DNA of 36,045 nt from Pseudomonadota bacterium. GTDB lineage: Bacteria > Pseudomonadota > Alphaproteobacteria > Acetobacterales > Acetobacteraceae. The notes under the pieces were generated by a model, which had not been told where the DNA came from, made no database searches, and saw only the letters and a list, made by a program, of their open reading frames with translations. The stretch is taken from contig JAKBBM010000021.1 in assembly GCA_021808545.1 (NCBI GenBank), forward strand, positions 1 through 36,045, read 5' to 3'. Below are positions 23,777 to 34,148 of this stretch, piece after piece. How positions within the stretch are numbered: the first letter of the stretch is position 1; every line of letters starts with the position of its first letter. A program made the translations under genes and the position numbers.

Positions 23777-25303
23777 ATGTTATTTTGCAGGCAGCATTTT
23801 TTCATGAATTTTCCGAAGATTTCCCGCCAGACATGGTCTGTTAATCCACGCCTGGACATTCTCTCCGGGCTCATCGTCGCCTTCGCGCTGATCCCCGAAG
23901 CCATCGGCTTTTCCGTCGTCGCCGGCGTTCCGCCTGAAGTCGGGCTGTACGCATCTGTTATCATCGCCACGGTCATTGCCTTTACCGGCGGCCGCCCGGC
24001 CATGATCTCGGCTGCCACCGCCTCCACCGCAGTGCTGATGGGCGGGATTGTGCATGCACATGGCCTGCAATATCTATTCGCGGCGACCATTCTCATGGGG
24101 ATTTTCCAGATTCTGGCGGGTATTCTTAAACTCGGACGGCTCATCCGGTTTGTTTCGCAATCGGTTATGACTGGATTTGTCAACGCGCTCGCAATTCTTA
24201 TTTTTATGGCGCAGCTGCCACAACTCGTCGGTGTACCGCCGGTCACTTATCCGCTCATCGTACTTGGCCTGGCCGTCATTTATGGCCTGCCGCGCCTGTT
24301 GCCCTGGCTGACGAAATATGTTCCATCGCCGCTCATTGCCATAACAATCCTTACAATCATTTCGTATTCGTTTCACCTGCATGTGCGCAGCATTGCCTCG
24401 CTTGGCAAACTGCCAAGCACACTGCCCAGCTTTGGCTTGCCGCATGTGCCGCTCACGCTGCACACGCTGCAAATTCTACTGCCCGTCTCCATCGCGCTGG
24501 CCGCGGTGGGGCTGCTGGAAACCATGCTTACCGCTGGCATCGTCGATGACCGCACCGATACGCCCAGCAACAAAAACCGCGAATGCTCGGGCCAGGGCAT
24601 CGCCAATATCGCTTCAGCCTTCTTTGGCGGCATGGGCGGCTGCGCGATGATCGGGCAGTCCATCATCAACGTCTCCTCCGGCGGGCGCGGGCGGCTTTCC
24701 ACGCTGGTTGCGGGCTTGTTCCTGCTCATCTTGCTGGTTAATCTGCATCCTCTGCTGGCCATCGTACCTGTCGCCGGGCTCACGGCGGTGATGATCATGG
24801 TCTCGATCAACACATTCTCCTGGCGCTCGCTCACGCAATTGCGCAGCAATCCGCCCACTTCCACCATTGTCATGCTCGCCACCGTCATCACCGTGGTGGC
24901 GACCAAGGATCTGGCAGATGGTGTCGCTGTTGGCGTGCTGCTCTCGGGTATTTTCTTCGCGGGCAAGGTATCGCGCCTCAACCGCATCACTTCCAGCCTG
25001 TCGGAAGATGGGCGTATCCGCACCTACCGCGTCGAGGGACAGATTTTCTTTGCCTCGGCGGGCACCTTCTTCGATGCGATCGACCTGCTGGAGCCGATTG
25101 ACGGTCTCGTCATCGATGTCAGCCACGCGCATTTCTGGGACATCTCAGCCGTCAACGCGCTGGACCGCATCGTGCTCAAGGGGCATGCGCATGGGTTGGC
25201 GGTGCGTGTGGTCGGGTTGAACGAGGCCAGCGAGACTATGGTTGAGCGCTTCGCGGAACACCGCCAGCCCGCAACAGCCGAGGCCCTGGCGGCGGTGGAG
25301 TAA
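23777..25303 (+). CDS. SulP-family anion (sulfate) transporter with STAS domain
   Basis: The product is 508 residues. The membrane domain (about 25-400) shows the SulP signatures: GLIVAFALIPEAIGFSVVAG near the N-terminus, FTGGRPAMISAATASTAVLM, and MTGFVNALAILIFMAQLPQL. The C-terminal STAS domain (about 410-500) includes GLVIDVSHAHFWDISAVNAL, the anti-sigma-factor-antagonist-like fold of the family. The substrate may be sulfate, bicarbonate or another anion. I chose the ATG at 23777, 10 bases after GGAGG; a GTG at 23771 and an ATG at 23804 are alternatives. A structured leader precedes it. It converges with nadC, with 15 bases between the stops and no clear terminator. If sulfate is the substrate, it would fit the sulfotransferase-like protein in the glycan locus, but that link is only an inference. 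Confidence 0.88.
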   Translation: MLFCRQHFFMNFPKISRQTWSVNPRLDILSGLIVAFALIPEAIGFSVVAGVPPEVGLYASVIIATVIAFTGGRPAMISAATASTAVLMGGIVHAHGLQYLFAATILMGIFQILAGILKLGRLIRFVSQSVMTGFVNALAILIFMAQLPQLVGVPPVTYPLIVLGLAVIYGLPRLLPWLTKYVPSPLIAITILTIISYSFHLHVRSIASLGKLPSTLPSFGLPHVPLTLHTLQILLPVSIALAAVGLLETMLTAGIVDDRTDTPSNKNRECSGQGIANIASAFFGGMGGCAMIGQSIINVSSGGRGRLSTLVAGLFLLILLVNLHPLLAIVPVAGLTAVMIMVSINTFSWRSLTQLRSNPPTSTIVMLATVITVVATKDLADGVAVGVLLSGIFFAGKVSRLNRITSSLSEDGRIRTYRVEGQIFFASAGTFFDAIDLLEPIDGLVIDVSHAHFWDISAVNALDRIVLKGHAHGLAVRVVGLNEASETMVERFAEHRQPATAEALAAVE

Positions 25304-25318
25304 TCCACCGCCAACATC

Positions 25319-26170
25319 TTAGCCGTTAAAATCCAGCCCTATATCCAAAACCCGGGCGCTATGGGTGAGCCAGCCGGCGGAGAGCAGATCCACGCCCGTT
25401 TCAGCAATCGCGGGGGCAGTTTCGGCGGTAATCCGCCCCGAGGCCTCCGCAATCGCGCGCGCGCCAATCATCGCCACCGCCTCGCGCAACATGGGCGGGG
25501 CCATATTGTCCAGCAGCACCGCATCCGGCGCGTGCGCCAGCGCTTCCTCAAGCTGGGCCAACGTATCCACCTCGATCTCAATTTTCACCAGGTGTCCGGC
25601 ATGGCGGCGCGCGGCCGCCATCGCCACCCCTACCCCGCCGGCGATGGCGATGTGGTTATCCTTGATCAGCACCGCATCATCGAGCCCAAAGCGATGATTA
25701 CTGCCCCCGCCGCAGCGCACCGCATATTTCTCGGCAAAACGCAGGCCCGGCGTGGTCTTGCGCGTGCAGGCAATGCGCGCCTTGGTATGGGCAATGGCCT
25801 CGGCAATCCCGGCCGTGGCGGTGGCAATGCCGCTCAAATGGCCCAGATAATTCAGTGCCACGCGCTCGGCTGTTAAAATGCCGCGCGCCGGGCCCGCTAT
25901 ATCGGCCAGCACGGTACCGACCTCCAGAGGCGCGCCGTCGGCCAGGCGGGGGTCAAACCGGATCGCGGGATCGATCAGCGCAAAGGCGACCGCGCAAAAA
26001 TCCAAGCCCGCCGCCACGCCCGGCTCGCGCGCCACCATGGCCACACGGGCCTGAACATCCGGCGCAATCACGGAATCAGAGGTCACATCCCCCGCTCTTC
26101 CCAAATCCTCCAGCAGCGCGGCGCGCACCGCCGGCTCGATCATGATGAGGGGAAGTTTCGGCACATTCAT
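25319..26170 (-). CDS. nadC: Nicotinate-nucleotide diphosphorylase (quinolinate phosphoribosyltransferase)
   Basis: NadC converts quinolinate and PRPP to nicotinate mononucleotide, the third step of de novo NAD synthesis. The 283-residue length is normal. Diagnostic motifs are [31 protein letters not shown] (Lys and Arg that bind quinolinate), [27 protein letters not shown], and [12 protein letters not shown] lies 9 bases before the ATG at 26170; an in-frame ATG at 26143 is possible. It follows nadB by 13 bases, so it is the last gene of a nadA-nadB-nadC operon. Confidence 0.95.
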   Translation of the reverse strand: MNVPKLPLIMIEPAVRAALLEDLGRAGDVTSDSVIAPDVQARVAMVAREPGVAAGLDFCAVAFALIDPAIRFDPRLADGAPLEVGTVLADIAGPARGILTAERVALNYLGHLSGIATATAGIAEAIAHTKARIACTRKTTPGLRFAEKYAVRCGGGSNHRFGLDDAVLIKDNHIAIAGGVGVAMAAARRHAGHLVKIEIEVDTLAQLEEALAHAPDAVLLDNMAPPMLREAVAMIGARAIAEASGRITAETAPAIAETGVDLLSAGWLTHSARVLDIGLDFNG

Positions 26171-26183
26171 GGTCGCGTTTCCT

Positions 26184-27590
26184 TCAGGCGGCTTTTTGGG
26201 TCACATCGGGGTCATCGGCACGGGCATGCGCGCCGACAGAAGCCGTGCGCGCCAGCGCCTGTTCGGCAATGCGCAGGCACAGTCCGGCCGCCGGGTTATG
26301 CGGCGCCAGCGCGGCAAAGCGCACCGCAGCGGCCGCCAAGCCTTGCGCATCGCGCAGCACGCCCAAATGCGCCGACATCAGCGCCCTGAGCGGCGTTGCA
26401 TCGGGCATGGGCGGCGACGGGGGATCAGATGCGGGGCGCACAGCCCGGCTCTCATACGCCGCCATGGCGCGGCCGGCCGCCTCGCCGCAAATGGCGGCTT
26501 CCAGAAGCGAGTTACTGGCCAGACGGTTGGCGCCATGCAGGCCGGTACACGCCACCTCACCCGCGGCAAACAGCCCCGCCAGACTGCTTTGCCCGTGCGC
26601 ATCCACCGCAACACCGCCCATATGGTAGTGTGCTGCCGGGCGCACCGGAATGGGCTGGCATGCCGGGTTAAGCCCGGCCTCGGCGCAAATCGCGCTGATC
26701 GCGGGAAAGCGCACGGCAAAACGCGCCTCCAGCGGCCGGGCGTCCAAAAACACCTCATGCCCGGCCTGAACATGCGCGAACACCGCGCGCGCCACCACAT
26801 CGCGCGGGGCGAGGTCGGCGCCATTCATGAAATAAGCGCCTGTCTCGTCGATCAGCCGCGCCCCCTCGCCGCGCACCGCTTCAGAAATCAGCGGCAGCGG
26901 CGCGCGCGCCACATCCAGCGCCGTGGGATGGAACTGGATGAATTCCAAATCCCTTAATTGCGCCCCCGCCTCGGCCGCCAGCATCAACCCCTGGCCAATC
27001 GCGCCCGGCGGGTTGGTGGAATAGCGGAACAACCCGCCAATACCCCCCGTGGCCAGCAGCACGCGGCTGGCGGGCAGCACGAACATTTCATCCCCGCGCG
27101 CGGCTAAAACGCCACTCACACCGGCATCATCGGTTAAAATCCGCCGGGCCGTGGCGTCCAGAATCGTGACACTGGGTGCCGCCCGCACAGCTTCTATCAG
27201 CGCGCGCATGATCTCCGCCCCGGTCTGGTCGCCCCGCGCATGCAGAATGCGCGGCCGGGCATGGGCTGCTTCCAGCCCCAAAGCGAGCGCGCCTTGCGCA
27301 TTCCGGTCAAACCGCACACCCAGCGCCAGCAGCCGCTCGATCAGCGCCGGCCCGGCGCCAATAATCCGCGCCACCGCGGCCGCGTCGCACAAGCCCGCCC
27401 CCGCCGCCAGCGTGTCAGCCACATGCAAGGACGTATCATCATCCGCGCCAATGGCGGCGGCCAGGCCGCCCTGGCTCCAGGCGCTGGCCGCACCAGTCCC
27501 CAGCGCCCCGGCATTGAGCAGGGTCACCGGATGGGGGGCGGCGGCCAGGGCCGCCATCAACCCCGCAACACCGCCGCCAATGATGATCAT
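26184..27590 (-). CDS. nadB: L-aspartate oxidase
   Basis: NadB oxidises L-aspartate to iminoaspartate using FAD, the first step of de novo NAD synthesis, feeding NadA. The 468-residue protein begins [17 protein letters not shown], the FAD-binding Rossmann motif. It continues with [14 protein letters not shown], the loop that contacts FAD and substrate, then [28 protein letters not shown], and [20 protein letters not shown] and [13 protein letters not shown] are active-site blocks of the succinate dehydrogenase/aspartate oxidase family. The ATG overlaps the nadA stop (ATGA on the coding strand), so the two are translationally coupled. At 468 residues it is shorter than enterobacterial NadB (about 540), which is common in alphaproteobacteria. 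Confidence 0.94.
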   Translation of the reverse strand: MIIIGGGVAGLMAALAAAPHPVTLLNAGALGTGAASAWSQGGLAAAIGADDDTSLHVADTLAAGAGLCDAAAVARIIGAGPALIERLLALGVRFDRNAQGALALGLEAAHARPRILHARGDQTGAEIMRALIEAVRAAPSVTILDATARRILTDDAGVSGVLAARGDEMFVLPASRVLLATGGIGGLFRYSTNPPGAIGQGLMLAAEAGAQLRDLEFIQFHPTALDVARAPLPLISEAVRGEGARLIDETGAYFMNGADLAPRDVVARAVFAHVQAGHEVFLDARPLEARFAVRFPAISAICAEAGLNPACQPIPVRPAAHYHMGGVAVDAHGQSSLAGLFAAGEVACTGLHGANRLASNSLLEAAICGEAAGRAMAAYESRAVRPASDPPSPPMPDATPLRALMSAHLGVLRDAQGLAAAAVRFAALAPHNPAAGLCLRIAEQALARTASVGAHARADDPDVTQKAA

Positions 27591-28549
27591 TTAACCGCCA
27601 GCATCCGCTCCACCGCCCGGCGTGCGGGCGCGAACAGCGCCTCGGGGATGGTCACTTCGGTCTGCATCTCCTCCAGCGCGCGGCGGATATTGCCCAGCGT
27701 GATCCGCTTCATGTGCGGACACAGATTGCATGGCCGCACGAATTGCGTGCCCGGATTGGCCTGGGCGATATTATCGCTCATCGAGCATTCCGTGATCAGC
27801 GCCACCCGGGCCGGTTTTTCGCGCTTCACATAATCGGCCATCACCGCGGTGGAGCCCGAGAAATCCGACACCGCCACCACTTCGGGCGGGCATTCCGGAT
27901 GGGCGAGGATCACCACCCCCGGATGGGCGGCGCGCAATTGCTCGATCTCGCCGGGGGTAAAGCGCTCATGCACCTCGCAATGGCCCTTCCAGGCGATGAT
28001 TTTCACATCCGTTTCCTTGGCCACGTTCTGGGCCAGGAATTCGTCCGGCAGCATGATCACTTCCGGCACGCCGAGCGATTCCACCACCTTTTTCGCATTG
28101 CCCGAGGTGCAGCAAATATCGGAGGCCGCCTTCACCTCGGCCGAGGTATTCACATAAGCCACCACCGGCCGGCCGGGATATTTGGCGCGCAGCAGGGCGA
28201 CATCTTCAGCGGTGATGGATTCGGCCAGTGAGCACCCCGCCTGGGCATCGGGGATCAGCACAATCTTGCCCGGATTCATCAGCTTGGCGGTCTCGGCCAT
28301 GAAATGCACGCCCGCCAGCACGATCACATCGGCATCGGCTTTTTCCGCCTCGCGCGCCAGGGCCAGACTGTCGCCCACGATATCGGCGACACCATGGAAA
28401 ATCTCCGGCGTCTGGTAATTATGGGCCAAGATCACGGCGCGGCGCTGGCGCTTAAGTTCCAAAATCGCCTTCGCATCCTCTTCCATCGCGGCCCATTCAA
28501 CGGGCGGAATCACGCGGGAGACGCGGTCATAAATCGGGTCGAACGGCAT
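27587..28549 (-). CDS. nadA: Quinolinate synthase
   Basis: NadA condenses iminoaspartate with dihydroxyacetone phosphate to quinolinate, using a 4Fe-4S cluster. The 320 residues include [47 protein letters not shown] (cluster Cys), [20 protein letters not shown] (cluster region), [10 protein letters not shown], and [15 protein letters not shown] (C-terminal Cys pair). The start at 28549 was chosen because GGGAG stands 5 bases before it and the family N-terminus begins about here; the frame is open 25 codons further up, across the operators. Two palindromes sit directly upstream. The oxygen-sensitive cluster implies coupling to iron-sulfur assembly. First gene of nadABC. Confidence 0.95.
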   Translation of the reverse strand: MPFDPIYDRVSRVIPPVEWAAMEEDAKAILELKRQRRAVILAHNYQTPEIFHGVADIVGDSLALAREAEKADADVIVLAGVHFMAETAKLMNPGKIVLIPDAQAGCSLAESITAEDVALLRAKYPGRPVVAYVNTSAEVKAASDICCTSGNAKKVVESLGVPEVIMLPDEFLAQNVAKETDVKIIAWKGHCEVHERFTPGEIEQLRAAHPGVVILAHPECPPEVVAVSDFSGSTAVMADYVKREKPARVALITECSMSDNIAQANPGTQFVRPCNLCPHMKRITLGNIRRALEEMQTEVTIPEALFAPARRAVERMLAVK

Positions 28550-28559
28550 GTTTGCTCCC

Positions 28560-28580
28560 TTATACTCAAAGTGAGTATAA
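28560..28580. promoter_or_regulatory. Candidate NadQ/NrtR-type operator 1 of nadABC
   Basis: A perfect palindrome with 9-base arms TTATACTCA and TGAGTATAA around a 3-base spacer (AAG). It ends 11 bases before the nadA start and overlaps the 5' untranslated region, which fits a repressor site. The second copy is centred 36 bases away. Confidence 0.75.
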
Positions 28581-28595
28581 ATTGATGAAACGTGG

Positions 28596-28616
28596 TTATA
28601 CTCAAGCTGAGTATAA
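28596..28616. promoter_or_regulatory. Candidate NadQ/NrtR-type operator 2 of nadABC
   Basis: The same arms TTATACTCA and TGAGTATAA around the spacer AGC. It lies between operator 1 and the stop of the regulator gene, in the region expected to hold the nadA promoter. The arms are identical in the two copies while the spacers differ, which argues for protein recognition rather than a chance repeat. Confidence 0.75.
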
Positions 28617-28630
28617 GGAGGCAAGGGTTT

Positions 28631-29515
28631 TTATCTAACCAGCGGCAATTTGCTGCCCGCGATGCGGCGTTCCTCCAGCACGGCGGGGCGGAAGCGGAAC
28701 AGCTTGGCGGGGCGCCCGGCAAGACCTGATGTGGTGCGCCCGGTCTCTTCCACCAAATCTTGCTGGGTGATCAGCCTGCGGAAATTCGGCTTATGCAGGC
28801 TCTGTCCGGCCAGCGCCTCCATGGTCTGCTGCAATTCCAACATGGTGAAGTCACGTGGGAGCAGCTCGAACATCACCGGGCGGTATTTGATCTTGGCGCG
28901 CAGCCGGGCGATGGCGGTGGCGAGAATCCGCCGATGGTCATGTGTCATCTCCAGCCCTGGTACGGGGGCTGGCGCCCCCTGACGCGCGCGCCGCGCCTCG
29001 GGAATCAGCTTGGCCTCCCAGAGCAGCTCATAGCGTTGCAGCACCAGCTCCTCATTCCACCCCTCACCCGCGCCGAACAAGGCGGTCAGACGCGCCTGGC
29101 GGGCAGGTACCGGCCCGGCCCAGGCGGCCAGATGCCGCACAATGGCGGCGACATGGCGCTGTCCCTCCGGGTGGCGATGATCCTCCCACGGGAAATATTC
29201 GTACCAGCCGCGCCAAGCGGCATCCGGGTCGAGTACGGGCGCCTCCCGCGTAAGACCGAGATAAGAGACGGAAATACCCCGCCCGCCGCCGCGCTGCTGG
29301 TCGGCGAAGGTGTAAAGCTGCTCGACATAGCCAAGCGGATGGTGAGTCTGCCGCTCGACCCAAGCGCGCAAACCCGCCTGCAAGGAGCGATGCCCCGTTT
29401 CCAGCGGGCCGGATGGCAGGGCGGAGCCGTTCTCAATGGTCAGCACGCGCGGCGCGCCATCCGTCACGGCGACCAGCACCGCGATCAGTTCCGCCTGAAT
29501 CGGTTCATTGCCCAT
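28631..29515 (-). CDS. nadQ: Nudix-related transcriptional regulator of NAD synthesis (NadQ/NrtR-like)
   Basis: The 294-residue protein has an N-terminal Nudix-like domain (about residues 5-150), for example AVLVAVTDGAPRVLTIENGS, HRSLQAGLRAWVERQT and YVEQLYTFADQ. The hydrolase box (G-x5-E-x7-R-E-x-x-E-E) is not intact, as is usual for sensor rather than enzyme versions. The C-terminal part (about 200-294) is a winged-helix: ILATAIARLRAKIKYRPV, FELLPRDFTMLELQQTMEAL, and KPNFRRLITQQDLVEETG. This domain order is that of NrtR/NadQ regulators that control NAD genes in response to NAD-related metabolites. It sits immediately upstream of nadABC on the same strand, with two identical palindromes between. 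The family is fairly clear; the exact name follows alphaproteobacterial usage. Confidence 0.8.
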   Translation of the reverse strand: MGNEPIQAELIAVLVAVTDGAPRVLTIENGSALPSGPLETGHRSLQAGLRAWVERQTHHPLGYVEQLYTFADQQRGGGRGISVSYLGLTREAPVLDPDAAWRGWYEYFPWEDHRHPEGQRHVAAIVRHLAAWAGPVPARQARLTALFGAGEGWNEELVLQRYELLWEAKLIPEARRARQGAPAPVPGLEMTHDHRRILATAIARLRAKIKYRPVMFELLPRDFTMLELQQTMEALAGQSLHKPNFRRLITQQDLVEETGRTTSGLAGRPAKLFRFRPAVLEERRIAGSKLPLVR

Positions 29516-29566
29516 ACACCCCTTTATTACGCGTTTGCGCGGCGGCGAAAACCGCCCACCGCCTTT

Positions 29567-30868
<1,302 letters not shown>

Positions 30869-30902
30869 GAATTCACCGGGCTCGCTGGATTGTCCCGGCA
30901 AA

Positions 30903-30918
30903 TGTAGCCTTGGCTACA
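30903..30918. promoter_or_regulatory. Candidate metal-responsive operator upstream of mntH
   Basis: TGTAGCCTTGGCTACA has perfect 7-base arms around TT, within A/T flanks. It lies 34 bases before the mntH start. The TAGCC/GGCTA core resembles MntR boxes described for mntH genes (arms of the AxxATAGC-GCTATxxT kind), so Mn-dependent repression is a reasonable inference. No mntR gene is in the window. Confidence 0.55.
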
Positions 30919-30942
30919 AATTACGCAAGATCTCGGCGGGCT

Positions 30943-31689
30943 TCATGCCCTTACGAACATGCCAATGGTCAGCGCCACGCCAATGCAGGTGATCGCCACG
31001 CGCAGGATTTTCTCGGGGATATGCCGCAGCATCAGCACCCCCACCTGCCCGCCAATAATCGCCGCCACCGCCACCATCAGCACGATCGTCCAATTCACAT
31101 TGGTGATCAGGAGGAAAATGACGACAGCGGACACGTTCATCACCGCGGCAAGGACATTCTTGGTCCCGCCCGCATGCCGTACCGAAAGCCCGGCGGCGGT
31201 GAGCGCCGCCAGCATCAATATGCCGATGCCGCCGCCAAAATAGCCGCCATAAATCGAGATCAGCACCTGCAGCAAAATGGCCACACGCGGCGAGACCGGG
31301 GCGGGCGCGTCCTGCGCGCGCTTCTTGGCGAAGAAACTGCCCCAGGCGAACACCACGGTCGCGAACAGGATGAGAAACGGCACCAGATGCGTGAACAGGC
31401 TGACCGGCGTGGCCAGCAGCAGCACAGCCCCCACGGCCCCGCCCAGCAGGCTGACCACGACCAGCGTGCGCAAGGAGAGCCCCGCCGCCCCCTCCATTAA
31501 GTGCCGCCCGGCCCAGCCGGTTGTCGCCTGGCCGGGGAATAGCGCGATGGTGGAGGTGATATTGGCCGCGCGCGGGTCCAGCCCCGCCAGCAGCAGGGCC
31601 GGGAAGGTCAGGAACGAGCCCCCGCCCGCGATCGCGTTCTGCGCCCCGGCGATGAACGCGGCCACCACCAGAACGATATGCGCCAGCAT
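30943..31689 (-). CDS. TSUP-family membrane transporter (TauE/SafE-like)
   Basis: A 248-residue membrane protein with about seven or eight hydrophobic segments. The family repeat signature appears near the N-terminus, AGAQNAIAGGGSFLTFPALL, and again after the midpoint as SIYGGYFGGGIGILMLAALT, as in sulfite exporter TauE/SafE proteins. Substrates of the family include sulfite, sulfoacetate and other small organic or sulfur compounds; this one is unknown. Its start codon shares a base with the stop of the PfkB kinase gene (TGATG), so the two are probably translationally coupled. The mntH start is 75 bases beyond its stop. Confidence 0.85.
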   Translation of the reverse strand: MLAHIVLVVAAFIAGAQNAIAGGGSFLTFPALLLAGLDPRAANITSTIALFPGQATTGWAGRHLMEGAAGLSLRTLVVVSLLGGAVGAVLLLATPVSLFTHLVPFLILFATVVFAWGSFFAKKRAQDAPAPVSPRVAILLQVLISIYGGYFGGGIGILMLAALTAAGLSVRHAGGTKNVLAAVMNVSAVVIFLLITNVNWTIVLMVAVAAIIGGQVGVLMLRHIPEKILRVAITCIGVALTIGMFVRA

Positions 31690-32666
31690 CAGAGCAGGGC
31701 CTTCAGCTCCGCCGCCTCGGGCCTGGCGCCGATACGGCTAATGGCAAGGGCCGCCGCGCGCGCGCCAAGCCGCCCCGCGGCCTCCAGCCCCTTTCCTTGC
31801 GTGTAAGCCGCCAAAAACCCAGCGGCATAGGCATCGCCAGCACCTGTGCTGTCCAGCACCGTGGTTGGGGCGGCGGGAATCTCGATCCGCTGGCCTTCAT
31901 GCAAAATCACGCTGCCCGCCTCGCTTCGGGTGAGCACGGCCAGCTTCAGCTGGGCCGCCGCCTGGGCCGCCGCATCCTCAAAATGATGGCACTGATAAAG
32001 GCTGCAAATCTCGGCCTCATTGGCGAACAGAATATCCACCCCGCCCGCCAGCAGGCGGCGGAAGCCGTCGCGGTGGCGGTCCACGCAGAATGCGTCGGAT
32101 AAGGAGAGCGCTGTCTTCTGTCCGGCCGCGCGCGCCATTTTTACCGCCTCGGCAAACGCCGTCTGCGCCGCCGGGGGGTCGAACAGATAGCCTTCGAGAT
32201 AGGTCACGGCGGAGGCGGCGATCACGGTCTCGTCCAGATCGTGCAGCCCGAACTCACCACCAGCACCCAGATAAGTGTTCATCGTGCGCTGGCCATCGGG
32301 GGTGACGATAATCAGGCAGCGCGCGGTGGGAATAGACGTGGTGAGTGGTGCCGTGGGATAATGCACGCCGTGCCCCGCGATCTCGCGGCGGAACACGTCG
32401 CCCATCTCGTCATCCCCCACCTTACCCAAAAACGCCACCCGCGCGCCAAGAGCCGACGCCACCGCGCAGCTATTGGCGACCGAGCCGCCCGAAGCGGTCA
32501 TCCCGCCCGCCATGGCCTGGGTCAGCCGGGTCGCGGTATCGGCGTCGATCAGCGACATCGCGCCCTTGGGCATGTCATGCCGGTTTAAAAATTCGTCATC
32601 CGCTGGCAAGAGATAATCGACAATGGCGTTGCCGATGCCGGTGATATCGAAACGCGTGACGGCCAT
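31689..32666 (-). CDS. PfkB-family carbohydrate/adenosine kinase
   Basis: A 325-residue ribokinase-fold protein. The N-terminal PfkB signature is ASGGSVANSCAVASALGARV and the C-terminal one is VLDSTGAGDAYAAGFLAA, which holds the catalytic Asp in Gly-Ala-Gly-Asp. ITGIGNAIVDYLLPADDEFL at the start resembles adenosine-kinase-like members common in alphaproteobacteria. Those annotated as adenosine kinase phosphorylate adenosine or related nucleosides, but sugar specificity cannot be ruled out. The ATG at 32666 has GGGAGA 8 bases ahead; the longer open frame upstream lacks support. Pairing with a TSUP exporter is unusual and gives no firm clue. Confidence 0.85.
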   Translation of the reverse strand: MAVTRFDITGIGNAIVDYLLPADDEFLNRHDMPKGAMSLIDADTATRLTQAMAGGMTASGGSVANSCAVASALGARVAFLGKVGDDEMGDVFRREIAGHGVHYPTAPLTTSIPTARCLIIVTPDGQRTMNTYLGAGGEFGLHDLDETVIAASAVTYLEGYLFDPPAAQTAFAEAVKMARAAGQKTALSLSDAFCVDRHRDGFRRLLAGGVDILFANEAEICSLYQCHHFEDAAAQAAAQLKLAVLTRSEAGSVILHEGQRIEIPAAPTTVLDSTGAGDAYAAGFLAAYTQGKGLEAAGRLGARAAALAISRIGARPEAAELKALL

Positions 32667-32801
32667 GCTTGCATTCTCCCAAATTCGGCGCGGCACGGCG
32701 TTAGCACCGGAGCCGTGAATCCTGCAAACGGGCGCGGTTGTCGGCCGCCGCCGCAGCGTGCTAGGCCGCTTTGTCTGCCATGCATGAGCCACGGAGGAGC
32801 T

Positions 32802-33419
32802 GTGTTCAACAAGCGCAAGATAGAAGAGCCCAAACCGGCCACCAAAGCGGCATCGTCAGCCGAGCCGGTGACACCGCAAAACGCCTTGTCCGATCTGCCG
32901 GACGATGTCGCCCCGGCGACAACCTACGTTCCCCCCAGCTTCAAGGAGCCCGCAATGGCCCGTTCTCCCTTCGCGCCGCCGCCTTTATCCACAGCGCCCG
33001 CCGCTAATCCGGCCAATCCGGCCGCACCGTCCACCCCCAGCCAGCCGCTGCGTAGCGGCACCGCCCCGGCATCCGACAATGCCGAGCGCCGCACCTTGGT
33101 CGTGGGCCGGGGCATCAGCGTGCAGGGCACCGTGCAGGATGCTGAGCGCCTTGTCGTGGAAGGCACGGTGGAAGCCAACATGATCAACGGCCTGGCCGAG
33201 CTTTCGATCGCGCCGGGCGGCGTGTTCAAGGGCGAGGTCGAGGTGGATAGCGCCGAGGTCGCCGGCACCATCGATGGCACGCTGGTCGCCCGGCAGACGC
33301 TGGTGGTGCGCGCCACGGGCCGCGTGCTGGGCACCGCGCGCTGCCGCCGCCTGCAGGTTGAGGATGGCGGGCAGATCACCGGCCGCATCGAGATGCTCAA
33401 TGAAGGAAGCGCCCCTTAA
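32802..33419 (+). CDS. Bactofilin (polymer-forming cytoskeletal protein)
   Basis: Bactofilins polymerise without nucleotide and guide cell-wall enzymes or stalk and polar structures. The protein is about 205 residues. A Pro/Ala-rich disordered N-terminus (to about residue 90) precedes the DUF583 beta-helix core, with TLVVGRGISVQGTVQDAERL, VVEGTVEANM, GVFKGEVEVDSAEVAGTIDG and LVVRATGRVLGTARC as successive coils. I prefer the GTG at 32802 (VFNKRK, the usual family start) with GGAGG 4 bases ahead; an in-frame ATG at 32784 lacks a site but would add six residues. The gene ends in a strong intrinsic terminator. It is divergent from the PfkB kinase and faces the phosphatase gene. Confidence 0.88.
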   Translation: MFNKRKIEEPKPATKAASSAEPVTPQNALSDLPDDVAPATTYVPPSFKEPAMARSPFAPPPLSTAPAANPANPAAPSTPSQPLRSGTAPASDNAERRTLVVGRGISVQGTVQDAERLVVEGTVEANMINGLAELSIAPGGVFKGEVEVDSAEVAGTIDGTLVARQTLVVRATGRVLGTARCRRLQVEDGGQITGRIEMLNEGSAP

Positions 33420-33445
33420 AACACGTCGTGGCTCTTGCCAGATCA

Positions 33446-33472
33446 CCCCGGCCACTGCGCCGGGGTTTTTTT
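33446..33472 (+). terminator. Rho-independent terminator of the bactofilin gene
   Basis: CCCCGGC and GCCGGGG form a perfect 7-bp stem with a 6-base loop (CACTGC), followed at once by seven T bases. It lies 27 bases after the bactofilin stop. It is the clearest intrinsic terminator in the window, and it also separates the bactofilin from the convergent phosphatase gene. Confidence 0.92.
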
Positions 33473-33476
33473 GGGC

Positions 33477-34148
33477 CTATTCGCGGGCCAGCAGCCTTGC
33501 ATTGATGAATTCCGCCACCCGCCCCGCCTTGAAGGCGGCGCGCAGGGCATTCTCGTCGTAATCCTCGCGCACCCAGTCGAGAAACGGCTTATGCCCCTCG
33601 CCGGTACGCTGGTAGAGGTGAAAGAACGAATCCAAAATCCCGGTCTTGGATTGGCGGATATGGCCATAACGCCAGGAAAGCTGGCGCAGCGCCTGCTTTG
33701 CCGTGCCACCTTGGATGAGGATGAACAGCCCCGCCACCAGCCCCGCGCGGTCGGCGCCGGATTTGCAATGGATCAGGGCCGGGGCCTGCATGGTGTTGAT
33801 AATCCCGGCCAGGCGCAAAATCCGGTCCTTATGCGGCGCGCCGCGCGATTCGAAGGCCATGTCGTGAAACGCCAGCCCCAGCTTATGCGCCGCCTCGCGC
33901 GAGAGCGCATCCGAGCCGTTTTTGGCCTGGCCGCGCAGATTGATCAGCGTTTTCAATCCAAAGCGGCGGGTAAAAGCGCGCAAATTGCCCGGGGTGGGAT
34001 GGTTGGAGCGGTACAGAATCCCGGGCACCACGGTATGAAAATTCGTCCATCCCAGGCGCAGGATCGCATGGTCGATGAAAAGCGCATCCAGCCAGGCATT
34101 ACGTCGGCCCTTGCGCGTGGCGAGATCGCCTTTGAAAATCGTATCCAT
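33477..34148 (-). CDS. Dual-specificity/tyrosine phosphatase-like protein
   Basis: A 223-residue soluble protein with the Cys-X5-Arg phosphatase loop ALIHCKSGADRAGLVAGL (Cys and Arg present). FRFGLKTLINLRGQ in the N-terminal half holds the Asn-Leu-Arg strand common in bacterial DSP-like enzymes such as those annotated as tyrosine or phosphoinositide phosphatases. The general-acid Asp position cannot be assigned surely. The start at 34148 is an ATG, 57 bases from the divergent MsbA-like gene. The substrate could be a phosphoprotein or a phospholipid; context with lipid and envelope genes makes either possible. Confidence 0.78.
   Translation of the reverse strand: MDTIFKGDLATRKGRRNAWLDALFIDHAILRLGWTNFHTVVPGILYRSNHPTPGNLRAFTRRFGLKTLINLRGQAKNGSDALSREAAHKLGLAFHDMAFESRGAPHKDRILRLAGIINTMQAPALIHCKSGADRAGLVAGLFILIQGGTAKQALRQLSWRYGHIRQSKTGILDSFFHLYQRTGEGHKPFLDWVREDYDENALRAAFKAGRVAEFINARLLARE

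Noticed and set aside
26142-26957. 271-codon plus-strand open frame across nadB
   Set aside because: Antisense to nadB, His/Arg-rich and without domain features.
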